Assembly (NCBI GenBank): GCA_016295275.1 | Contig: JAEDLN010000130.1 | Coordinates: 1 to 6,815 of the forward strand | Source of the DNA: Kiritimatiellia bacterium | GTDB taxonomy: Bacteria > Verrucomicrobiota > Kiritimatiellia > RFP12 > UBA3636 | DNA: 6,815 bases | Direction: 5' to 3' | In this document: positions 1 to 5,276 of the stretch, piece by piece | Layout: each line of letters opens with the position of its first letter | Numbering within the stretch: the stretch's first letter is position 1 | Notes under the pieces: model-generated | Database searches by the model: none | Seen by the model: only the letters and a program-made list of their open reading frames with translations | What the model was told of the DNA's origin: nothing | Translations under genes and position numbers: made by a program

Positions 1-14
1 GCCGATGGCGCGGC

Positions 15-36
15 GGCGCGATGGGGACATCGCGCC
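15..36. other. Strong stem-loop with GGGA tetraloop
   Basis: Bases 15-23 (GGCGCGATG) are perfectly complementary to 28-36 (CATCGCGCC), giving a 9-bp stem closed by a 4-nt loop that reads GGGA on the plus strand (a GNRA-type tetraloop) or TCCC on the minus strand. No T-run follows on either strand, so it does not look like a classical intrinsic terminator. It lies about 180 nt beyond the nadE stop codon and could still protect or end that mRNA. It could also belong to a neighbouring element cut off by the window edge. Confidence 0.6.
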
Positions 37-52
37 CTACCGCCAAGCCGCA

Positions 53-171
53 CGAAAGGTGCGCACGCAAAGGGGCACGAGAGGTGCGCACGGCGAAAGG
101 TGCGCACGCAAAGGGGCACGAGAGGTGCGCACGGCGAGTGGTGCGTGGCAACGGGGCACGGCAACGCGGCG
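53..171. repeat. 41-bp tandem repeat, two perfect copies and a decayed third
   Basis: Bases 53-93 and 94-134 are identical 41-bp units starting CGAAAGGTGCGCACG. From 135 to about 171 a third copy is recognisable but has many substitutions. Each intact unit contains AGGTGCGCACG twice (starts 57, 82, 98, 123; alternating spacing 25 and 16), and the core GTGCGCAC is a perfect 8-bp palindrome. The period is not a multiple of three, so each copy shifts the reading frame, which argues against a protein repeat. The array lies in the non-coding flank downstream of nadE. Its function is unknown. Confidence 0.9.
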
Positions 172-198
172 CGGGCGGGGGCGCGGCGCGGGCGGGGG
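165..198. repeat. 17-bp perfect tandem duplication, G-rich
   Basis: Bases 165-181 and 182-198 are identical (CGCGGCGCGGGCGGGGG). The pair abuts the decayed third copy of the 41-bp array and ends 18 bp before the nadE stop codon. The plus strand carries four runs of three or more G separated by 1, 8 and 1 nt, which is close to a G-quadruplex motif. On the nadE transcript this segment would be C-rich. No hairpin with a T-run that would serve as an intrinsic terminator for nadE is visible between the stop codon and this repeat. Confidence 0.88.
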
Positions 199-216
199 CG
201 CCTTGCGAAACAGCGA

Positions 217-2109
217 TTATGGGGATATCCAGAGGGACGGCGAATAGTCGGACGGGCAACGCCAGTCGCCGCGTGGCGAGAGGGCCATAGTCCCGACCTT
301 CGGGCCATCGGGGCAGGCGTTTCGTTTGAATTGTTGGGTAGCGAAACGGCGCATAAAGACGCGCAAGGCTTCGTCGATGGCTTCGGACGGGATTGATTCG
401 GGGAATGCGCGGCGAGCGAGTGCGAGGAGATTTTCGGGTGTTTCGCCGTATTTGAGGAAATAGTACAGGAAGAAATCGTGCAGTTCGTATCGACCGAGGA
501 TGGATTCGGTTTTTTGCGGTCCCGGGAGGAGTTCGGGGGAGACGGGCGTATCGTTGATATCGATGAGGATCTTGGCCGTTTCGGCGTCCGATACGGAAGC
601 CTCGTAGGCGCACAGGTATCGAATCAGCGACTTTGGAATGCCGCAATTGACATTGTACATGGACATGTGGTCGCCGTTGTAGGTCGACCAGCCGAGGGCG
701 ATTTCGCTCAAATCGCCGGTTCCGACGAGGAGGCCGGCTTCTGCGTTGGCCAGATCCATGAGAATTTGCGTCCGTTCGCGAGCTTGAGCGTTTTCGTAGA
801 CGACAGAATGGTTTTCGGGGTTGTGGCCGATATCCGTGAAATGTTGTTCGACGGACTTGCAGATCGAGATTTCGCGCAATTCCGCGCCTAGTTTTTCGGC
901 CAGAGCGGAGGCGTTGGAGCGTGTTCTGGACGTGGTTCCGAATCCCGGCATTGTGACGGCGAGCGTAAACTTGCGGGGGAGTCCGAGCAAGTCTGTCGTA
1001 TGGGCGCAGGCGAGGAGAGCCAAGGTCGAATCGAGTCCACCCGAGATTCCGATGACGAGGCGTTTTGCATTTGTCACCTCGATCCGTTTGGCGAGACCGG
1101 CGGCTTGGATCGAGAAGATTTCGCGGCAACGGCATTCTTTGGTTGCGGGGTCGGCGGGGACGAATGGCGTTTCGGAAAGGGCGAGGCAGTCGAGATTGGG
1201 GGCGGGCGGAAGGACGGGGGCTCGGACGTATCGGATCGAAGAGGGGACGGGCGAATCATGGAAGCTGGTCCAGGATGCGCGCAACGCCCTGCACCAATTG
1301 GCATTCACATCGGCGTAAACGGACGATCCCTTCCGTTCGAAGCGGTTGTTTTCTCCAAGGATGGTGCCATTGAATGCGATCAAGGCGTGACCGGAGAAGA
1401 CGACATCGGAGGTCGATTCATGGACGCCGGCGCCTGCCAGCAGATAGACGGCGGAGAGTCGTGCGCTTTGGCCGGCGACGAGCGTACGGCGGTAGTTGGC
1501 CTTTGCGACGAGTTCGTTGCCGGCGGAGAGGTTGAGAATGATTTCGGCGCCACCGAGTGCGAGATTGGAGGAGGGAGGCGTTACGGCCCAAAGATCCTCG
1601 CAGATTTCGACACCGAAGCGCGGTCCGCCGTCGGGGGATTGGAAGACGAGGCCGAGTCCGGCGGGGATATTGTCTTGTCCGGCGTAGGAGATGGTGTTGC
1701 CGGAGAATTCGCGACCGGATCTGAATTGTCGTTTTTCGTAAAATTCGCGGTAATTCGGCAAGTATTCCTTGAACGGCATCCCGAGAATGGAGCCATTGGC
1801 GATGACGGCGGCGGCATTAAAGAGTCGGGAGCCGATTCGAACGGGCGTTCCGACGACCAACACACTGCGACGGCCGATGGTGGCGCGGGTCAAGTCGGCG
1901 ACGGCCTTTTCAGCGGCGTTCAGGAGGATATTCTGTTCGAACAGATCGCCGCAGGAGTAACCGGTTATGGAGAGTTCCGGGAACAGGACCAATGCGGCAG
2001 AGCGTGCGTCGGCCTCCAAGTAGAGGGATCGGATTTCTCCGGCGTTGAAAGCTGGGTTTGCGACTTGAAGAGCGGGAACGCAAGTGGCGACACGCGTAAA
2101 ACCATTCAT
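217..2109 (-). CDS. nadE: Glutamine-dependent NAD+ synthetase
   Basis: This is a 630-residue cytoplasmic enzyme that converts nicotinate adenine dinucleotide (NaAD) to NAD+ using ATP and glutamine, the last step of NAD synthesis. Residues about 5-290 form a nitrilase-type glutaminase domain with the Glu-Lys-Cys triad visible as E45 (FPELSITGY), K114 (MPFKEYLPN) and C170 (VEICEDLW). Residues about 330-625 form the synthetase domain, with the ATP-pyrophosphatase loop SGGLDS at 356-361, TMPGFGTTSRTR at 386-397 and GTGDLSEIALGWSTYNGD at 463-480. The length fits the two-domain bacterial family (about 640-680 residues). The ATG at 2109 is chosen because the family homology begins there (MNGFTRVATCVPALQVANP). 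The frame stays open to 2283, but that part overlaps the upstream gene and is Pro/Arg-rich without homology. No Shine-Dalgarno sequence is present: the 17 nt before the ATG are C-rich. It is probably the last gene of a glmS-HAD-nadE unit. Confidence 0.96.
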   Translation of the reverse strand: MNGFTRVATCVPALQVANPAFNAGEIRSLYLEADARSAALVLFPELSITGYSCGDLFEQNILLNAAEKAVADLTRATIGRRSVLVVGTPVRIGSRLFNAAAVIANGSILGMPFKEYLPNYREFYEKRQFRSGREFSGNTISYAGQDNIPAGLGLVFQSPDGGPRFGVEICEDLWAVTPPSSNLALGGAEIILNLSAGNELVAKANYRRTLVAGQSARLSAVYLLAGAGVHESTSDVVFSGHALIAFNGTILGENNRFERKGSSVYADVNANWCRALRASWTSFHDSPVPSSIRYVRAPVLPPAPNLDCLALSETPFVPADPATKECRCREIFSIQAAGLAKRIEVTNAKRLVIGISGGLDSTLALLACAHTTDLLGLPRKFTLAVTMPGFGTTSRTRSNASALAEKLGAELREISICKSVEQHFTDIGHNPENHSVVYENAQARERTQILMDLANAEAGLLVGTGDLSEIALGWSTYNGDHMSMYNVNCGIPKSLIRYLCAYEASVSDAETAKILIDINDTPVSPELLPGPQKTESILGRYELHDFFLYYFLKYGETPENLLALARRAFPESIPSEAIDEALRVFMRRFATQQFKRNACPDGPKVGTMALSPRGDWRCPSDYSPSLWISP

Positions 2110-2126
2110 TGCAGGCGGGGGTGGGG

Positions 2127-2756
2127 TCAAAGGGTGGAGGGGGCGTCGGCGGCGGAGGCGGCGAGGAAACCGGGGACGGTTTCTGCCAGTTCGCGCCAGT
2201 TGCGGAAGCGGCGAAGGGACGTGGAAGACGGGATCGAGCGGTTCCACGGACGATCGAAGAGGGCGATCGGGCAGAGGTTCCATTTTTGCAGGAGACTGAC
2301 CGAAGGCGGGGCATCTTCGATTGCGAGAGCGATTTTCATGTTCCGGAGATCGTCGGGTTTGATCGAGCGGTCGGAATCAGTTCCCTGGAAGCGTTGGTAT
2401 TTATCGAGATGGAAGAGAGGAATTTTGCCCAAGCCGTGCGATTGGAGCCAACGGAGAGAGGCCTCGCGGCAGGATGGACTGCGACCGGTGACGACGAGCG
2501 GGGAAAGCCCCGCCTTGTGCCAAGTCAGGATGGTTTGGCACGCATCCGGGATTTCCGGAATTTCCTCCAGATGGCGTTCGTGGAAGAGCCGCATGAATTT
2601 TGGATATTCCACATTGTCGAGACCGAGAGAAACATGGAGATCGAATTGGGTCATATCTTCGAATTCGTAGTGTCTTCCATAGCGTTCCCGGACGATTTTG
2701 CGCAAGGTAACGTTGGTCTGGCAGATAACGTCGTCGAAATCGATATAGATGGCCAT
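2127..2756 (-). CDS. HAD-superfamily 5'-nucleotidase-like phosphatase
   Basis: This 209-residue soluble protein is probably a magnesium-dependent phosphatase. HAD motif I is at residues 6-10 (DFDDV, nucleophile D6 and acid/base D8), motif II is the threonine in VVTGR (T90), a lysine for motif III may be K133 or K141, and motif IV is the acidic pair E147-D148 in LAIEDAP. The late LFDRPWNR segment (167-174) resembles the 5'(3')-deoxyribonucleotidase branch (NT5C/YqfW-like, Pfam PF06941). The substrate is therefore probably a nucleoside monophosphate, but this is inference; a sugar-phosphate substrate is possible beside glmS. The ATG at 2756 is chosen because motif I follows at once, as is usual. 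The frame is open upstream to 2903, but that would overlap glmS by about 130 bp with Arg-rich, homology-free sequence. It starts 17 nt after the glmS stop and ends 17 nt before nadE, so it is very likely co-transcribed with both. The bases before the ATG (CTTCCTCCT) are not a Shine-Dalgarno sequence. Confidence 0.85.
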   Translation of the reverse strand: MAIYIDFDDVICQTNVTLRKIVRERYGRHYEFEDMTQFDLHVSLGLDNVEYPKFMRLFHERHLEEIPEIPDACQTILTWHKAGLSPLVVTGRSPSCREASLRWLQSHGLGKIPLFHLDKYQRFQGTDSDRSIKPDDLRNMKIALAIEDAPPSVSLLQKWNLCPIALFDRPWNRSIPSSTSLRRFRNWRELAETVPGFLAASAADAPSTL

Positions 2757-2773
2757 AGGAGGAAGTCGGGGCG

Positions 2774-4612
2774 TTATTCGACGGTAACGGATTTTGCGAG
2801 ATTCCGGGGTTGGTCGATCGGTTCGCCCCGGAAGCGTGCGATGTAGTATGCGAGAAGCTGCTCGGCAACGACGACCGGGAGAGCGGCGACGAGCTCGGAG
2901 CATTGCGGCACGCGGATGATATCTTCGGTAAAGGCGGCAATGGAATCATCGCCTTCTGTCGCGATGGCGATGACGGGGGATTTGCGGGCGCGGCATTCCT
3001 GGATGTTTCCGATGGTTTTATCGTGCCCCGGGACAAGGGGTGCGCACGCGACGACAGGCACCTTTTCGTCGAGTAAGGCGATCGGGCCGTGCTTGAGTTC
3101 GGCGGCGTGGTATCCTTCGGCGTGAAGGTAGGAGATTTCCTTGAGTTTGAGCGCGCCTTCGAGCGCGGCGGGATACATATACCCCCGACCGATATAGAAC
3201 GCATTGGAGCAGCCGGCGTACTTTTCGGCGATTTTCCGGATGCAATCCTTCTGTTCGAGGACGCTGCGGATCAGATCGGGGAGTTTTTTCAGAGCATGGA
3301 CGATATGGACGCCTTCCGAATTGGAGAGACGCCGCGTACGACCGAAGAGGAGTGCCATCATATTGAGGACGGCCACTTGGCAGAGGAAAGCCTTTGTAGA
3401 GGCGACGCCGATTTCGGGTCCTGCGTGGAGATAGATGCCGCGTCCGGCCTCGCGTGCGATTGTCGAGCCGACGATATTGCAGATAGAAAGGACGGTCGCC
3501 CCCTTGCGGGCGGCCTCCCGCACGGCGGCAAGCGTATCGGCGGTTTCGCCGGATTGGCTGATGGCGATGACGCCGGCGTTCGGGGAGAGAATCGGGTTGC
3601 GGTAGCGGAATTCCGCAGCCTGTTCGATTCGGGTTGGGATTCCGGCGAGTTGTTCGAAGGCATAGGAGCCATGCAGACCGGCGTAGTAGCTTGTACCGCA
3701 AGCGGTGATGACGAGATTGTCGAAAGAAGCGATATCATGCGGATCGAGACGGAGTCCGGAAAGCTTTGCCGTTCCGTCCTCTTCGAGGAGTCGTCCTCGG
3801 AAGCAGTTTTCGAGCGCCTCCGGCTGTTCGAAGATTTCCTTGAGCATAAAATGTTCGAACCCGCCCTTTTCGGCGGCGCCCGGATCCCAGTCGACGGCTG
3901 TTTCCGAGCGGGAGACCGACGTATTTTCCATGGACCGGATTTCGAAGTGTCCGGGCGTCAAGACGGCGATATCGCCATCGTCGAGGAAGGTGACCTTGTT
4001 GGTATACGGGATAATCGGGGCGACATCGGAGGCCACGATGGTTTCCGTTTCGTTTGCGCCGATGACGATCGGGGAGCCGCGGCGGGCGACGACAATCTGG
4101 TTGGGAAAACAGGAGGAAACGACAGCGATGCCGAAGGTGCCGCGAACGAGCCGGAGGGCGGCGCGCACGGAATCGATCAGGGTATCGGCGCGATGCAGTT
4201 GGATGAGATGGGCGAGAACCTCCGTATCGGTTTCGGAGCGAAATTCAAATCCGAGTTCCCGGAGTTGCTTGCGCAGATCGTGGAAATTTTCGATGATGCC
4301 ATTGTGGACGACGGCGAAGCGGCCGTCTTGGGAAAGGTGCGGGTGGGCATTTTGCACGGAAGGAATGCCGTGGGTCGCCCATCTGGTATGGCCGATTCCG
4401 ATAGGGCCTTCGAATTCGAGCGGATGGCTTGCGATTGCCTGATCCAGGTTTGCGATTTTGCCGACGGCCTTTCGGATGACGATATCCGGTTCCGTCGGGG
4501 AAGCGATCGCGATACCGGCGGAATCGTAGCCGCGATATTCGAGTTTACGGAGACCTGAGAGCAGATGAGGAACGGCGGGAGTCGTTCCGACAAAACCAAT
4601 AATGCCACACAT
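2774..4612 (-). CDS. glmS: Glutamine-fructose-6-phosphate aminotransferase (isomerizing)
   Basis: This 612-residue cytoplasmic enzyme makes glucosamine-6-phosphate from fructose-6-phosphate and glutamine, the entry to UDP-GlcNAc, peptidoglycan and LPS. The N-terminal Ntn glutaminase domain (about 2-240) begins MCGIIGFVG, with C2 becoming the catalytic N-terminal cysteine after Met removal. Family motifs include RGYDSAG (27-33), GHTRWATHG (74-82) and HNGIIEN (103-109). Two SIS sugar-isomerase domains follow (about 290-425 and 460-600), with ACGTSYYAG (304-312), SQSGETADT (352-360), ASTKAF (404-409) and LKLKEISYLHAEG (488-500). The C-terminus is the characteristic LAKSVTVE, whose K607 matches the sugar-binding lysine of E. 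coli GlmS. The length is close to E. coli (609). The start is fixed by the required MCGI. The mRNA just before the ATG is C/T-rich (CAGATTCCCGTTTCC) with no Shine-Dalgarno sequence. It is the first gene of a probable unit with the HAD gene and nadE. No glmS ribozyme core is recognisable in the leader. Confidence 0.98.
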   Translation of the reverse strand: MCGIIGFVGTTPAVPHLLSGLRKLEYRGYDSAGIAIASPTEPDIVIRKAVGKIANLDQAIASHPLEFEGPIGIGHTRWATHGIPSVQNAHPHLSQDGRFAVVHNGIIENFHDLRKQLRELGFEFRSETDTEVLAHLIQLHRADTLIDSVRAALRLVRGTFGIAVVSSCFPNQIVVARRGSPIVIGANETETIVASDVAPIIPYTNKVTFLDDGDIAVLTPGHFEIRSMENTSVSRSETAVDWDPGAAEKGGFEHFMLKEIFEQPEALENCFRGRLLEEDGTAKLSGLRLDPHDIASFDNLVITACGTSYYAGLHGSYAFEQLAGIPTRIEQAAEFRYRNPILSPNAGVIAISQSGETADTLAAVREAARKGATVLSICNIVGSTIAREAGRGIYLHAGPEIGVASTKAFLCQVAVLNMMALLFGRTRRLSNSEGVHIVHALKKLPDLIRSVLEQKDCIRKIAEKYAGCSNAFYIGRGYMYPAALEGALKLKEISYLHAEGYHAAELKHGPIALLDEKVPVVACAPLVPGHDKTIGNIQECRARKSPVIAIATEGDDSIAAFTEDIIRVPQCSELVAALPVVVAEQLLAYYIARFRGEPIDQPRNLAKSVTVE

Positions 4613-4661
4613 GGAAACGGGAATCTGAGCAGAGAAAAAAGAAAAGCCTGCGATGGTTGGG

Positions 4662-4688
4662 ATGATAACAGAAAGAAGGGCGATTCAA
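4662..4688 (-). promoter_or_regulatory. Possible weak promoter for glmS
   Basis: Read on the minus strand, TTGAAT (4688-4683) and TATCAT (4667-4662) resemble -35 and -10 boxes, separated by only 15 nt, about 49 nt upstream of the glmS ATG. The -35-like hexamer lies inside the right arm of the inverted repeat at 4681-4703. The 143-bp cdd-glmS gap is wide enough for a promoter, while the later gaps are not. The match is weak and the spacing short, so this is a candidate only. Confidence 0.25.
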
Positions 4689-4703
4689 AAGGGAATTGAA
4701 TCG
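4681..4703. promoter_or_regulatory. Perfect 8-bp inverted repeat between cdd and glmS
   Basis: CGATTCAA (4681-4688) and TTGAATCG (4696-4703) are exact reverse complements separated by 7 nt. On the minus strand the hairpin is followed by CCCTTCTTTCTGTT, which is T-rich but interrupted. Two readings are possible: a weak intrinsic terminator for cdd, or a dimer-type operator overlapping the candidate -35 box of glmS. The arms are only moderately GC-rich, which makes a strong terminator less likely. The repeat itself is certain; its role is not. Confidence 0.5.
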
Positions 4704-4755
4704 GGGAGCGATTTTTTGCAGGGAGCGTCGATGTTCCGGCATTCGGACGCCGTCG

Positions 4756-5190
4756 TCATTCCTCGAGCGCCTTTTCCCGGGACGAGTCGAGCTGAAAGGA
4801 GCAGGGAAGGTATTCGGCGAGCGTATGGTCGATGGGGGATTCTTCTGCCGGCGGCAAAAGCGGGATGACGCGCACAGGCATATCCGGCGGACAGAATTCG
4901 GCAAGCACTTGACGGCAGGCGCCGCAGGGATGGGCCGGCGAATCGGCGGTGCCGCCGCAAATCACGAGCGCGCGAAAGTGCCGTTTTCCTTCGGAGACCG
5001 CCTTGAAGACGGCGGTCCGTTCGGCGCAGTTGGTCAGGCCGTACGATGCGTTTTCGATGTTGACGCCGGTCCAGACCGAGCCATCGTCTGCCAGCAAGGC
5101 GGCACCGACGGGGTAGTGCGAGTAGGGAATATGGCAGTTGGCCGTGGCGGCGCGAGCGGACTGCATCAGGAGAGTCCAGGGGATTGTCAT
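4756..5190 (-). CDS. cdd: Cytidine deaminase
   Basis: This 144-residue zinc enzyme deaminates cytidine and deoxycytidine to uridine and deoxyuridine in pyrimidine salvage. The length and motifs fit the small homotetrameric type found, for example, in Bacillus. Visible motifs are PYSHYPVGAAL (22-32), the substrate and catalytic segment NIENASYGLTNCAERTA (44-60) with zinc ligand C55 and catalytic E57, and PCGACRQVLAEF (88-99) with zinc ligands C89 and C92. The ATG at 5190 aligns with the usual family N-terminus. A second ATG at residue 9 would remove part of the first helix. The start lacks a Shine-Dalgarno sequence: the 40 nt before it are nearly all C and T. It lies 86 bp after deoA on the same strand, and the two enzymes act in one pathway: its deoxyuridine product is a substrate of the phosphorylase. 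The hairpin between them leaves it open whether they share a transcript. Confidence 0.97.
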   Translation of the reverse strand: MTIPWTLLMQSARAATANCHIPYSHYPVGAALLADDGSVWTGVNIENASYGLTNCAERTAVFKAVSEGKRHFRALVICGGTADSPAHPCGACRQVLAEFCPPDMPVRVIPLLPPAEESPIDHTLAEYLPCSFQLDSSREKALEE

Positions 5191-5233
5191 GGAACGGAAG
5201 GGAAAAAAAGGGGAGTGGGTGTGTGTGGGGGGG
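5191..5233 (-). promoter_or_regulatory. Pyrimidine-rich leader of cdd with homopolymer tracts
   Basis: On the minus strand the 43 nt before the cdd ATG are almost only C and T, broken by a short CA repeat. A 7-C run (5233-5227) is followed by ACACACACCCA, then CTCCCC, a 7-T run (5209-5203) and CCCTTCCGTTCC directly before the ATG. There is no AGGAGG-like sequence. Translation must rely on a Shine-Dalgarno-independent route, if this start is right. The homopolymer runs could vary in length by slippage and change the leader. Confidence 0.5.
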
Positions 5234-5270
5234 AAAAGTCCCGGTTGCGGAACGATTGCGATCGACCGGG
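5234..5270 (-). terminator. Possible weak terminator or attenuator after deoA
   Basis: On the minus strand, 6 nt after the deoA TAA, CCCGGT (5270-5265) can pair with ACCGGG (5245-5240). A nested CGAT/ATCG pair (5264-5253) lies in the 19-nt loop. Two nucleotides later comes TTTT (5237-5234) followed by C's. The GC-rich stem plus short T-run resembles an intrinsic terminator, but the loop is long and the T-run short, so read-through into cdd is likely. Confidence 0.4.
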
Positions 5271-5276
5271 GCGGCC

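Noticed and set aside
53..171. CRISPR-like array
   Set aside because: The whole 41-bp unit is repeated head to tail without unique spacers, there are only two exact copies, and no cas gene is present.
5..396. Overlapping plus-strand open frames in the left flank with Arg/Gly-rich repeats
   Set aside because: The 41-bp repeat shifts frame at each copy, all frames give similar low-complexity peptides, and two of the frames run into the 3' end of nadE.
2110..2283. N-terminal extension of nadE by 58 residues
   Set aside because: It overlaps the HAD gene, is Pro/Arg-rich, and the nitrilase-domain homology starts at the ATG at 2109.
1000..2670. Long plus-strand open frame (556 codons) opposite nadE and the HAD gene
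   Set aside because: It runs antisense across two well-recognised genes, has no recognisable domain, and has the Gly/Asp/Glu-rich composition expected from the complement of GC-rich coding DNA.
2757..2762. AGGAGG on the plus strand next to the HAD start
   Set aside because: It lies on the strand opposite to the gene; in the mRNA it reads CCTCCT and cannot act as a Shine-Dalgarno sequence. No plus-strand gene begins after it.
2757..2903. N-terminal extension of the HAD protein by 49 residues
   Set aside because: It overlaps glmS by about 130 bp, is Arg-rich, and would put motif I at residue 55 instead of residue 6.
3040..3047. GTGCGCAC inside glmS, same as the core of the left-flank repeat
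   Set aside because: An 8-bp GC-rich palindrome is expected by chance at this composition, and here it encodes ordinary conserved glmS sequence.
3089..4558. Long plus-strand open frame (489 codons) opposite glmS
   Set aside because: It lies wholly inside glmS on the other strand, has no motif, and is explained as an antisense shadow of the codon bias.
4613..4755. glmS ribozyme in the glmS leader
   Set aside because: The leader is short and C/T-rich, and I see neither the conserved core nor the nested pairings expected of that ribozyme.
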